A stretch of DNA of 64,000 bases. It comes from Agarophyton chilense (taxonomy: Eukaryota > Rhodophyta > Florideophyceae > Gracilariales > Gracilariaceae). Under the pieces are notes generated by a model. That model did not search any database. It was not told the DNA's origin and worked only from the letters and a program-made list of their open reading frames with translations. The DNA is taken from positions 62,001 through 126,000 of the forward strand of contig JARGXX010000017.1 of assembly GCA_030374765.1 (NCBI GenBank). The letters run 5' to 3'. Below, in pieces: positions 44,901 through 55,918 of this stretch. Position 1 is the first letter of the stretch. The number at the start of each line of letters is the position of its first letter. The translations under genes and the position numbers were made by a program.

Positions 44901-45278
44901 CAAAACCACACCGCCCACCCCCTTCCTATCTCAAACACTTCCAACTCCGACAACGTCTCCCCCTGGTTCGGCCTCGTACCATCCTCTTCCATTCGCGGCC
45001 CCGTTCATGTACTTCGCCAAAACTACCCCGCACCCCCCTTCACCCCTCGATTGCACTGGCGCTTCCATCGATTTTACCTCAACAGATTCTACCGAGACCC
45101 AACTGCCAAGCCCTACTTCTCCAACACCGCCACTGGTGGCACAACACCACCACTGGGTGGCACCCATAATAATACCTCCCAAGGCACATGATCCAATAAA
45201 ATAGCCACCGCTGCTTTTCTTCCATAGCTGACCCCCATCTTGCTCCACCTCCTTACCCCCTTATCCCCCCGTACCTTA
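44901..45278. other. Convergent intergenic spacer of the KDZ/methyltransferase pair
   Basis: It contains a short imperfect inverted repeat (GCCACTGGTGGC...CCACTGGGTGGC, about 45128-45165) and an AATAAA at about 45196 that could serve the transposase transcript. No gene is seen. Confidence 0.4.
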
Positions 45279-48200
45279 TCACTCCCCCACTCCTTGCCTA
45301 CTCCCCAACGCTAAGCGCTTGAACCGTGGTTCTTCTGGTCCACATGACGCTATATAGCAATCTAACACCGCTCCAAGTCTTCTCGTGAGATTCTCCATGA
45401 AAAACTCCTCCCTTATCGCCAGATAGATTTTCTCTCTCGACGGTATCAATAGCCAAACCGTCGCGATTCTCTCCTTATTCCGAGACACCCCACTAATTCT
45501 TCCTGATAGCTTGTGAAACACTTCCCCTCGGACGCTTATCTCCATGGCGTACTGCCGAAAACGATCAGCAGTCGCTTTCAATAGCCCCCCTCCGTATGCC
45601 TTATGAACTTCCTTCCGCTTTGAAAGATCATGGTACACCTAAGTCCCGTAAAAGTAAGAAACAGTGTCACCTTGTATCACCTGGCGTGTTGTGTACACAC
45701 CAACTCCAGCATTTGCAATCCGACAACCACATACTGTCGCCTCCACTGCCAGAATAGCCTTCCAATCCAACAGTGACATCTTTCCTTGAAAACTTCTTGG
45801 CAACTCATACAGCGCCTGCCGTCCCCCAATCTCCGATATATTCTTATCCTGCCACATGGAGGAGAGAAAATCCACGATATGGGGTGGAAACATCTGATGC
45901 TCGGGAAATCCGGTAGGTGTTTTCCAGGACTTCGAACGCTTTATGACGACGTCCGGAAACAAGCATGTCACTCGAGTCACAGCGTTCCGAACATCTTGCG
46001 TTATATGAATGTCCGTCTCGTTGTTCCGCATGCATGACGCAAATTTCACTGTAGCGGCGGGCTCCGCATGAGCAAAGCACTGCCAATCTGGCTCACACCC
46101 TAGAAACTGACGGTGCTTTTCCAGTTCCATGCATGCCATGGCCGTTGAAAATGTTCCGGCGAAGAGGTCCACCACTATGTCTCCCGGCTGAGAAAACCTG
46201 CTGATGAGCTCCTTCAGCAAAGCCCGTGACTTCTGTTCCGCCCACACTTTCTGATACGTAACTGCTCCTTTGGCATTCTTCCTTCTCCATAGAAGTGTTT
46301 CACCATTCGACATGGGAGGCATTTGGTCAATCACGCTATGGTAACCCGGATATCGCGATGGTACATAGATGAAGTTCTCATAGTTCACCATTCCATGTTT
46401 TTCGGCGTAGGACAACCCGATGCGAACTCCATGAATGGCGTACTCTGTTCCGGGAAACAGGGAGCACGAACTACGTCTGGGATTACGCATCGGATTGCCT
46501 TGAGAGCGAATGAAGTGCAGCTGGACCTTGTCCACGACAAACGACCTGCTCTTCTGTCCATTCTCATCCTTTGCACCAATTCGACCCAACACTTCTTTCC
46601 ATTCGTTCACCTGCTCAATCGCGCAGAATATAACGAAATGCCCTCCCGGACGCAGAAGTTTAGAGATGAGCTTCGCCGTCTTCACCATGTCTTGCCGGTT
46701 AAGAACGTCGTACCAGCTGTTTTTCCTGTTCTTCTTCGCACGTATATTATACGGCGGGTCCGTGAGAACCAACTGCACTTTCCCTATCGGAGAGACCCCA
46801 TTGCTGCGCAATGTCTCGTCAATCTCCACCAGGTTCTCGAAGTACAATTGTACATTCGACAGTGCTTATCCATCTCCGACTCGCACTTTAGGAGAGACAT
46901 TATATCATCCAGAGAGGTAAGGTCGTGAGGCGGCAGAATATCCACCGACTCAGATTCGACCGACCTTGGTCCAGCTGTGGAAGAATGCTGACCAACACCC
47001 ATATTCTCTTCCTCACTCCCGGTCCCACCCTCCACTCCCTCTCCACCCTCCACCGCCGGAGCCTCCGAATCTTTCTCAGGGGGTACAACTTCTATCTCGT
47101 CTTCTTCCATAACCATAGTAGGTTCCGCCTTTGTCGCAGCCACCACTTCCACCTCCACACTCCCTCGCAGCTTTAGTGGCGATATGTATTCCGAGATGGT
47201 AGAGATAAGAGAGTTCGAGAAGCAGTCGAATCTCTCCGCAAACACTCTAGGCAAAGTGTATGTAAACGGTTTTAGAACGTCCCATCTTTCCGGAGCTGAT
47301 ATAGAGTAAAGCTGCTCATTCACCACCACTTTGTGCAGGTCAGCGAGAAACTCTTTGGCCAACATACGAAGTGGAGTGTCAACGTACTCCGGCAGGTTCC
47401 ACGCCCATGGGACGACATCCTCCTCCAATAAAGTACGGTTTCTACCAGGAAGGAGTCGTTGGGCCATGTCCTTGTGAGAGAACCCATCCCTTCTGTTTCC
47501 GATTGCCTGGAACTGCATATCAGAATATCGTAGATGGATAAAGGGCAAAACCATGAATTCCACGCCAGGGAATCCTAAATACTGGGCGAAGCTGTCCCAC
47601 GCGTTATTGACGAGCTGCACACCGAAGCCCACACGCTGAGCTACTGGTTTGTCATAAATCGCCACCTTCGAAAATGACGTATCGTAGGTTCTGTCCCGCT
47701 TTCTTCGCTTACGGGAGACTCTTCTCTACTCCATAGAGACCGACTGAATGCAAATGAGGAACAGCAACCTCTGGAATATTGTCGGGAAGTCGGTCGCGAA
47801 TGGAGCCCGGCTTTTGCTCGCCTTCTTTCGGGTTGTATCCAGACCTTTGAAGAACTCTGTCAAAGTGACATTCTTCGGGATGCCCTTGAACTCCACCGCC
47901 TCGTACGCGTTCCAAAAGTCCCTCACGCGCCTATCTGGGTCCCCATCCCTTATATCCAGCAACCTCGACGAGAAATAATTCTGACAGTTCGAGCCCCTCA
48001 TTCCTACAACTCGGAGATCATCTTCTGTGTAATTGGTGTGGTCGGGACCTAGGAGAGTATAAAAAAACTTCGCGGTCTCCGGTAGGATGTGGCGATTGGC
48101 AATTGCGAAATCGATGAATGCAGTGTGCCCCACTTTTCGCGGCTCATCTTCCTCCCGTCTCGTTGATGCGTAACGATCACGCAAATCCAGACACGCCCTG

Positions 48201-48289
48201 ATAACTTCATCCCCCGTACCAAACAGTTTACCCATTTCGAAGGTGTCTGCCGCAGGCGATGAAGAAGTTCTCGTGGGTTCTGGAGCCAT
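45279..48289 (-). pseudogene. Novel protein with DPPY DNA adenine methyltransferase and SET-like tail
   Basis: About 1000 codons are read from the ATG at 48289. The first 187 codons end at TAG 47726-47728, and the same frame continues through 47665-46850 with an acidic Glu/Gly/Val linker. One base shift near 46850-46862 enters the methyltransferase frame (VQLYFENLVEID). LVLTDPPYN (motif IV, DPPY) comes first, then LLRPGGHFVIF. Motif I (DIVVDLFAGTFSTAMACMELE) follows about 195 residues later with GCEPD. The IV-before-I order is that of beta-class amino-methyltransferases, and DPPY favours N6-adenine over N4-cytosine. After about 140 residues comes AGVGVYTTRQVIQGDTVSYFYGT, like the start of a SET domain. 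A TAG at 45639-45641 follows, then 119 more open codons (VYHDLSKRKEVHKAYGGG) to 45279. No classical NHxxxPN SET motif is visible. The N-terminal region is unrecognised. Confidence 0.7.
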
Positions 48290-48462
48290 TTATGTACGTG
48301 TTCAAACAACCTCACGGGCGGTCGTCACGAGAGCCTGAGTGAAAGAGAGCAGCGGGTGCGGGTGGCTGCGGGTGGGTACGGAAAGATTGTGAGTACGGTT
48401 GAGGAGCGCGCACGGAAGAACGGTTGTTGCGGAACGACTTCGCAGCTATCCTGGTTGCATTC

Positions 48463-48537
48463 TGTCGGCCGTCAGAGGAGCGCTTCGACTTCATCGGGGG
48501 TCCCGATGAAGTCCCCGCGCACCTCTGTCGGGCGACA
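48463..48537. repeat. Large palindrome unit 1
   Basis: TGTCGGCCGTCAGAGG...CGACTTCATCGGGGGTCCCGATGAAGTC...CCTCTGTCGGGCGACA folds into a long imperfect hairpin. It belongs to a group of four related units upstream of the methyltransferase gene. Confidence 0.8.
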
Positions 48538-48597
48538 GAATGCACCGTGTACACCTGGGCGTCCTAAAAATTACAAAATTATATGTATATGTATTAT

Positions 48598-48733
48598 GTC
48601 GGCCGACAGAGGTGCGCTCCGACTTCATCGGGGGTCCCGATGAAGTCCCCGCGCACCTCTGTCGACCGACAGGGGTGTGCTGCGACTTCATCGGTGGACC
48701 GATGAAGTCGCAGGGCACCCCTGTCGGCCGACA
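48598..48733. repeat. Large palindrome units 2 and 3 (overlapping)
   Basis: Unit 2 (48598-48672) and unit 3 (48661-48733) share the TGTCGACCGACA box between them. Each has outer arms TGTCGGCCGACA, inner arms GACTTCATCGG / CCGATGAAGTC and GC-rich arms of about 20 bp between. Unit 3 differs in the arms (GGGGTGTGCTGCGAC...GTCGCAGGGCACCCC), yet its two arms still complement each other, so pairing rather than sequence is conserved. Confidence 0.85.
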
Positions 48734-48782
48734 AATACGCCATAACATCACGCATGATGCGTTTCTGAGGTATTGGTCGACT

Positions 48783-48831
48783 GACGGCCGACAGAGGTGC
48801 GCTCTGACTTCATCGGGGGTCCCGATGAAGT
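48783..48831. repeat. Palindrome unit 4, left half only
   Basis: GACGGCCGACAGAGGTGCGCTCTGACTTCATCGGGGGTCCCGATGAAGT copies the left arm and centre of unit 2, then changes abruptly to a G/A-rich sequence at 48832. Confidence 0.75.
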
Positions 48832-49560
48832 GACGCCAGGGAGACGCGGGGAGCCGGCTGGGATGAAGAAGGGGAGAGAGGAATGGAAAGGGGGAGGAGT
48901 TGGAGAGAGTCGGCTGAAGAAGAGGAGGGTTGGTAAGGATGTGGAGAAGAAGGGTGGGAATGTGTGTGTGGTGGGCCAGCCGGGTGTGAGGAACTTGAGC
49001 AGTGGGGAGGTGGACGAGGTTGAGAATGCGGTGGCGGACTTCTTCAACCTCAAATACCCTCCCGGTGGAACGCTGGAGCCTAGTCAGCAAAAGGGCCAGT
49101 AAGGAGGTAGAAGGTACTGACGACTGCCTTGGTATGGATCTCCACCTAGAGCGGTCAAAAGTGACCAGTAAACTGCAAATGCAGATTAAACTGCACTAAG
49201 TGTTCAAAACACTAAGATGCATGGAGTTCTTATTTCCAAAATTTTTTTTTTCAGGTGCCGAACTAGCGCAATCTGCAAAATTCTTAGATTTTTTGGCTTT
49301 TTATTTACAAAACTAGCTATCTAGCACACTTATCTAGCATTCCAAGAACACAGACGACGCACCGAATGTTGGAATACGACTGGTGGGCACGTGCCAAATT
49401 TCAACGTGCTTGCCAGCAAACATCGCAAACTTGGCGCACGGTCATAACGCACATGTTTGATCTCCAAACTTGTGAGATATAGGACCGATCCCTCGACCCG
49501 AAGTCAGGAGATGAAGAGGAGCAGACGCACGCCCTTCGCGTACTTGCAAGGTCAAGATTA
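48832..49560. other. Region beyond the palindromes, no clear gene
   Basis: A plus-strand frame ending at 49102 is basic (KKGREEWKGG..., then SGEVDEVENAVADFFNLKYPPGG), but its start lies inside palindrome 4 and I do not recognise it. At 49160-49345 the sequence is AT-rich with CTGCAAATGCAG and several CTAGC motifs, and it could be an element end. Confidence 0.35.
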
Positions 49561-49616
49561 TTGAACGCCTCTCACTTCACAAGAACTACCACCACGGCGA
49601 ATCCGATGACGATTTT

Positions 49617-51060
49617 ATGGGCCCTCCTGAACAAACATCGCGCAGGATGTCCATGGGGCACTTCCATAAAGAGGAAGATGATGACGACCAGGACAACCTA
49701 CCGCTGGGCGAAGGCACTTTCAAAATTTCCGACTCACCACCCATTATTCCTGATTTCTCTGACAAGCGTGCCTCACAATATCCTGTCGCTCATGGTAAAC
49801 ATACCACGGACGACGAAGATTCCGACAAAGAAGCAGAAACAATAATACAGCAGCAAGCAAAAAACGATATCCATTTGTCTCCATCAGAGGACAATCTTGA
49901 CGATGACGTTGAGGAAAACGACGAAGCAGACGACGATGATAACCCCTACTTCGCAGGTGAGAACACCAAGAAATCCCTTTTGTTGCGCCTGCGTGTATCT
50001 AGCCGAGCCTTCACTATCGTCACCAAATCTGGCCGCGTGAGCAGGCCCACGGAACCTGTTGTCCCAAATATTGGAGCTGCTGTTCGACGTAGAGAAAAGT
50101 CTCCTACCGAACCTTACCCCTCAGATTATTTGGGGCGCCTACTTTCCCGCCCTCGACGTCTCGGTATTTACGCACCCGATGGAAATCAGATCTACGATGC
50201 ATACGTTGTCCAGCCGGAAGCATAAAATATGCAAGACGCACATCCCAACCGCAGCTCAGGGTGATTAATGTTCACCGAAGAGTTTGAAACAAAACGTCGT
50301 ACGCAATTGAGTTCTCGCCTCAATTCCAACGCTGTGCCAAATAAAAACCCGCATCCAATTCCTTATCAAACCGTAAATGGATCACTTCGTGGCGCTAACG
50401 ATCGTAGTAGGTCTTCTCGAGAGTGACGAAACGGTTTGAACTCTGCCGAAGAAGAAGAAGATGGAGATGATGAATATCAATCTCCTCAGAGCCCCGAAGA
50501 GGAATCGGAGGAGGACGGAGACGCCTTCTCAGAAGAACAAGAATTGGACAGAGGTCGACACGAAGCGAGTGATGAGGAACTTATTGCTTCTTCCACTCTC
50601 CGTCCTGGGAGAAATATAAAACGTCAACCGCAGCGAATTCTTCAGCGAAAACGAAATCGTCCGCCAACTCTTTCTGCGAGAGGTGAGAACGCAATTGCAC
50701 GGCATACAAGAAATAGCTACCGCCCTAGGAGAGAGCCAATGGGTCCTATGGACTTTTATATGGATCAAGGTAGAAGCAGCGATAAGAACGACAGTACAGA
50801 TGACTCAATTCCACTAACGAAAAAACTGCGTTCAACCAGAGCAGCTGCAAGTCGAGCAGGTGATGCGATCGCGAACGATGTATCGAAACTCGACCTTCTT
50901 AAGAACCCCCTGGCACTTGCTGACGTTGGAGCCCCCCCCGTCCGGCCGAAACGCATGGATCGCTTCAGTCACAAGCGGAATCGAAAGGCTCCGACTCGGC
51001 CATCAGGTACCGGTAAAAACCTTTGCGCAAGAGCTCTGGCGGCCAGCTGTGGCACGCCGT
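49617..51060 (+). pseudogene. Possible ATAD2/Yta7-like AAA-ATPase remnant
   Basis: One reading frame is kept from 49617 to 51119 with stops at 50223-50225, about 50262 and about 50427. It gives acidic Asp/Glu-rich text, then basic Arg-rich text (RPRREPMGPMDFYMDQGR, KKLRSTRAAASRAGDA). It ends LADVGAPPVRP...RPSGTGKNLCARALAASCG, which resembles the DVGG and Walker A (GPPGTGKT.ARALA) boxes of AAA proteins with a shortened gap. An acidic N-terminus before an AAA module is the ATAD2/Yta7 layout, found in histone-chaperone ATPases of chromatin. Everything after Walker A is missing. The family call is tentative; decay is certain. Confidence 0.4.
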
Positions 51061-51677
51061 TCCCTAATCCCAACCACGCGTTTCACCTCTCCATATGTTC
51101 CGTTTTAATTCCCCTGTGAAACCGCTGCTTTTTTGAGCACAAACGGCAAAATGGTATGCGCCAGCCCCACACTTCGACCGTCTTGGCGACATGGGAATTC
51201 AATCGAGCTGCAACCCCCCCACCCATGACACGGGACCACTACAGCCGATTCTTTTTCTCTGTTCAATGAAAAGTTGTGAACACGCGTTTTGCCTGTAACA
51301 ACACATCTAACTTCAGTGGCACCTTCTCCGACGCTCTACGTAAGCGATACATCAAATGAGTCCACCGTCAACCACAAGTCTCTTCTATTCGCACGTATTT
51401 ATGACCGGACTTCTCCCTTACTTCCTTTGGCTCCTCTCGTTTGTGTTCAACCCTCCGTTTCATCACGCTGCACATCTGGCCCCAGTCATGTACTTCAGAC
51501 CTTCCGCTTCAAACCCATCCAAGTCTTCGTTCGCAACCCGAAAACACCACGGCACACTTCGCCAAAACGTGGACGAGCAGCGCGCTCCTTCCCTAGCCCC
51601 TCATTCTAGAAACGTTCGCGCCATCGCCGATCATCACCACTCTCAAACAGTCATAAAAGAGTCCTCCAAGGTGCTTT

Positions 51678-52140
51678 GTGGAAATCGTTCAAACCGCCAT
51701 TCGAGCCGCCGAAATCGCAGAAGTTATAATTCAGAAGTATTTCAGAAGCCCCATCGAAATACCCTACAAGCAAGATGAATCTCCAGTCACCATAGCCGAA
51801 AAGGTGGTCGAGTCCGCCATACGTGTCCTCATTAATCAACAGTATCTACACCACGCAATCATTGGTGAAGAGCGTACAAAACATTCTACGCAGCTTCGCT
51901 CTGAATACCAATGGATCACCAACCCCATTGATGGCACGAAAGCCTTTACGATGGGGCGCGCGACGTTTTCAACCCTCATTGCTGTTGAATGTCGTATTGT
52001 GTCTTTGTTGGGCATTGTCGAACCAACCCATAACTCAAGAACGCTGGGTTGGAATCAGTGATAAGCAGGCCGTGTTGAATGGTAAGCCGGTCAGAGTCAG
52101 AAACCCTCCCGTTCTTTCTATATGCGTGCCGATCTCGTAA
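51678..52140 (+). pseudogene. HisN/IMPase-family phosphatase remnant
   Basis: The text DESPVTIAEKVVESAIRVLI...HHAIIGEE...YQWITNPIDGTKAFTMGRATFSTLIAVE is the inositol-monophosphatase family core, closest to HisN-type histidinol-phosphate phosphatases. The first metal-binding Asp of DPIDGT is Asn here. A one-base shift near 52020 moves the continuation (NQPITQERWVGISDKQAVLNGKPV) to another frame, which stops at 52140. The later third of the domain is not recognisable. Active enzymes of this type remove phosphate from histidinol phosphate or small metabolites using Mg2+. Confidence 0.7.
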
Positions 52141-52396
52141 TCAGCATTCTAACTTCGTTCAATTCTACCAAGTTCTTTTCGGCGCTCTTTCAGCATGGCG
52201 TAACGAATCATGGCGTTTGTAGCTTTGGTATGTCTCAAGATTGAGTCCTCCGTGTTAATCGGCTACTACACAATTTCGTACTTTCTTTGCAACATCCAGC
52301 ATAACTCTCACTGTTGAACCCCACACGCTCAACAAATTTCTTCCTCAACCCTCCCAGATCTTATTTCCCATATTTCAGCTCCTGATATCGTTCAAA

Positions 52397-52788
52397 ATGA
52401 CCTCCCATTCCCTCAAATCAATATCGCCCCTGCGCTCTTGCTTTTCATCAGGTCCGACGTACTCCGCCCGGAAATTCCATCCGTTCTGCATGGCAACAGC
52501 GTATCCGTGTCACCAACCAAGTCATCAACTACATCCTCTTCAAGATCGTTCCAGGCTCTTTTCGGTGAATACATTTCGGATATCTCCTTTGTGGAAGCCA
52601 CAAAAGATGATTTGGTCGATCAGCTTTTGACCCTGGCTTCTCACAATCTGTCTTCAATTTTCGACTACAAACGCACTGATGTCGTGTTTCTTTCCGTCGT
52701 TGACGAGCATGAGGATGGGTTGCAATCCGTCATGTATTCTGTCGAGGATCGTACTTCTGGATGCATGCCCATTTTGTGGTTGTCTTGA
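52397..52788 (+). pseudogene. Unrecognised decayed coding segment
   Basis: The frame with LVDQLLTLASHNLSSIFDYKRTDVVFLSVVDEHEDGLQSVMYSVEDR reads like true protein for about 80 residues, with out-of-frame fragments before it. I do not recognise the family. Confidence 0.3.
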
Positions 52789-52827
52789 ATTGAAAATCGT
52801 ACTGATGCCGTTGCACAGGAAACGAAC

Positions 52828-53330
52828 TTGACGTCCTTATGGCTGGACTTTATGGTTCTACTCTGGAGTCGAGTGGCAACACAGCTGCAAACACCGGAGC
52901 AAGAACAAGTGCCTACTCCCTCATCAAGAGAAACGAAGAAGAAGAAAGGCAAAGGAAACTCTCATGCTGCCACGGATGATGTTGAAGCCCTCCTAGCTAA
53001 ACTACAGAGAACTGGGCCTACTGCAAAGGAAAAATTGGATTCGAAACCCGCGGCATTTGTAGATAGTCTTTCAGTGGAGCTTGGAGGTGTTGCAGCTGCG
53101 GGGAATGCGGGTGATTCCAAAAAGAAAGCCGAGACCAAGAAAAAGAAAGGCGCAGCGACGACCCAAGACAAGGCAAATGGTGGCACAGGCGAAAGTCTCT
53201 TAGCTCCTCCTAACACCATGAAACCAAATAATAAAGAGTCCGCTATGGTCTGTTAGATGCGAGAACAGAGAAAGAAAATATTGGCCGAAGAAGAGCGTTC
53301 ACGGAACCAAGAAGAAAAGGAGGCTCTACC
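52828..53330 (+). pseudogene. Lys-rich segment, possibly eIF5B-like N-terminus
   Basis: KKKKGKGNSHAATDDVEALLAKLQ, then KKKAETKKKKG, and after a TAG at 53254-53256 in the same frame MREQRKKILAEEERSRNQEEKEA. Lys-rich blocks, a DDVEALLAKL helix and an EEE/R coiled coil occur in this order in the N-terminal region of translation factor eIF5B. Low-complexity sequence makes this weak evidence. No GTPase domain is present. Confidence 0.3.
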
Positions 53331-53399
53331 CTTTTTGGTCATCATCGATACGTCTAGGCATGATTCCTTCACAAATATTTGTTCTTGCACTTCTTCATT

Positions 53400-54345
53400 A
53401 TGAGATGATCACAAATCACAACAATCACTAAAGCTTGGTGCGTCACACTCGAAATAGCTGCTCACCTGGCCACCTTTCTCCATGCAAGTCTTGAAGTTTA
53501 GCAGCAATGCTGACGCGATGTAAAGAAGCGCAACCGAAAAGCGACGCACGCAAAGAAGACGAGAAATGTCGTTTCGCACCCACATTTGATTTAAGTCTTT
53601 TTAATTCCACTCCACAGACGTCCGTAGTGCACTCATCGAAGCATTATACGCAAGCTTTTGATCCAAAGCGCACGTTCTTCCAAATTCAGTCTGCAACCAA
53701 GGTCGCAGAAAATATGCCGGATCAGCATGCAGATAATATTGCACCCCACCCAAATTCATACATTGTTCCATTAGGGATTCAAATCCGCTTTTCCTCAACA
53801 ATGTAAGATCGTGTCTTCTTCCTACTTCAGGACCAAAAAGATGAAATATGAGACCATCAGATGTAGAAATGGTCTGGTACTTCAAGCAATGTTTGCGAAT
53901 ATGACCAGAGTAACATGCTCTTTGGTTGCTTCCCATTCCACCAGGGCGACAGATGCTAGTTTTTGTGCAATCGAGAAAACCAACACACTTATCGAGCATT
54001 CCTCCCCGTCGTCGAATTGCTGCTGCGTAGATGAATGCGCGGTCCGCCAGCAGCTGATATTGCAAGTGTGTGATGAGTTTACCTTTTGATTCCACAAACC
54101 GCTCAACTGTTTCCCAAAAGATCTCAATTATGTGTGTGTATCGCATTCCAAAAACTGTTTCTATATCATACCATGTATACGCAGATGATAATCTTTTCAG
54201 AACGACACAGCATGCTGTAATAGAGTCACAGTGGTATCGATTGCGAATAGTGCCATTAATATTCCATCCAAAAGCGCCAGCAACACGCCCAATATCGTTT
54301 CGACAAAACCGGAAACCATGAAGGCATTGCTGATCAGAAAATATG
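53400..54345 (-). pseudogene. PIF/Harbinger DDE transposase, one in-frame stop
   Basis: The minus-strand reading starts upstream of the first Met at 54146 (FRFCRNDIGRVAGAFGW, then YTWYDIETVFG). Counting from that Met, it shows GFLDCTKTSICRPGG (first catalytic Asp, residue 59), then NQRACYSGHIRKHCLKYQ, then FGPEVGRRHDLTLLRKSGF (second Asp, 113) and LHADPAYFLRPW. The Glu-containing VEW box stands at the end of the ORF. A TAA at 53601-53603 interrupts, and the same frame continues to about 53400 with YIASALLLNFKTCMEKGGQVSSYF, the usual C-terminus of DDE_Tnp_4 proteins. Terminal inverted repeats were not found. Confidence 0.8.
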
Positions 54346-55900
54346 TTAAGGTTAAATGTAGTATGTTGGATGCGTAAGGCTCACAGTTCGAGGTTTGACA
54401 CATCGCGTTGAGCACCATAGAAACGGTTCCAAAGCGTTATCACTACTGATGATTCCGCTTCCACGCTTTGAGCAACTAAAAACAAAGTACGTCGGCGTCG
54501 GAGACGAACCCGAGCGCCTCCAATTGAATAATTCTCTTGACGAACCATTGATCCTTCACGTTGAACGGAATCGTTTTTGTTCCGTGTTTGTCACACTTGG
54601 AACAGCAACATAGCTCTAGATGCGAAGCATAACAAGCCATTAGTTGGTTTGCGTAAGGTGCCCCACTCATAATTCTCGTGGAAAATATCGTATTGTACGT
54701 GTGAAGCGTGGCTACGGAGTTTCACACAAGAATTTGTTTCGCGTAAATTCTCTAATGCAGAAACAATTGAACAACGGATGGTTCTATGTAGCGAAAGAGA
54801 TTTTCATGGACGGCTTCAAATGAATAATGAGCAGTTGCAAAACTGAACGCAGGAAAGGCAATTATGTCACAGAGATGGATGTAAAATGGGAAAAGTAGTT
54901 GTCTGGGTTAAAGTTTGAAATGTTTAAATGTATTCATTGTTGATTCTTTTCTATCGCACTTGTGTTGTCATTGTTCCCCAAGCCACGCTCAAGTCTTCAT
55001 ACCGATAGGTATGCAATGCGAGATGTATTCAGGAAACCGTAGTCTGATGCGCAATATATACCGGTCATAGTTGAATCAGATAGGCTTGTTGAACCATGTT
55101 CTAATATAGTATACCAGTATGTTTTGTCTAACAGTATGATCAATATTTGCCCTTTGCAAGCCCATTTTGGTTTTGTTTTGTTTCTGCCTAAACGTGTGAG
55201 ACAGAGACCCTCGTAACACTGCAACAATTTCAGTTGGCAAATAATGTTTCCTTATTTCGATAGTAATAGAATGCCCGCAATGAATCTACGGCACGAAGCC
55301 AAAGTTGGCATCGAAATGTTCGGTTGGGCTCTGGAAACCTGGATGGCAAACTCATACAGCTCATGCTGCAGCCTTCACCTGAAACTTACGTTTACAGTAT
55401 GAGCCCACAGCGAGTGAAGGAGATATTTGGAACGTATCAAAAAGAGTGCATAAATGCAAACTTCGTCTCCTGAGTGCTGGTATGTAGGGGTACTAATGTA
55501 AGAAAATGCGTGGCTGATGTCGAATTCTACATGTTTCTAACAGCATTATTTGAACCTGCACCCTCCCGCCATTTCAGGAGAGGGCTGAAGCCTACTAGGG
55601 GCTTGAATCAGTGCAGATGCTGTGCCGACACCAGGCTTCACCACTTAAACAGAGGTCTCTGGCAGACCTCCCCTCAGTAGTGTCGAGAGATCGAACTGCC
55701 AGCCGTGAAACAAATTCATCGTTAATTGTTTTTGTTCGATTGGTAAGCATCGCTTCTGAAGTTCCATGAAAGCGATAAAGAGAGTTCTCCGGACCTTACG
55801 ACTGATGGAAATGATTGCAGGAATGTTTCTGTATCGATCAAACTCAAGCCGAACAAACCAGAAACGTTTTCAAGAGACCGTGACTATTTGATAGTGAACA
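54346..55900. other. Stretch without recognised gene
   Basis: Frames do not exceed 76 codons and show no motif. A small hairpin, GAGGTCTCTGGCAGACCTC, lies at about 55653-55671. Confidence 0.45.
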
Positions 55901-55918
55901 CTTGGGTGTATAAAGCTG

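Noticed and set aside
48463..48831. CRISPR-like repeat array
   Set aside because: Units are self-complementary hairpins with irregular spacing and partial overlap, in a eukaryotic context; no cas genes.
48491..49090. 199-codon minus-strand ORF containing the palindromes
   Set aside because: Its text repeats because the palindromes repeat (FIGPPMKS...); the frame is a by-product of the hairpins, not a protein.
55560..55690. Possible tRNA or SINE at the hairpin-rich segment
   Set aside because: No cloverleaf or T-loop consensus could be fitted; only a short hairpin is visible.
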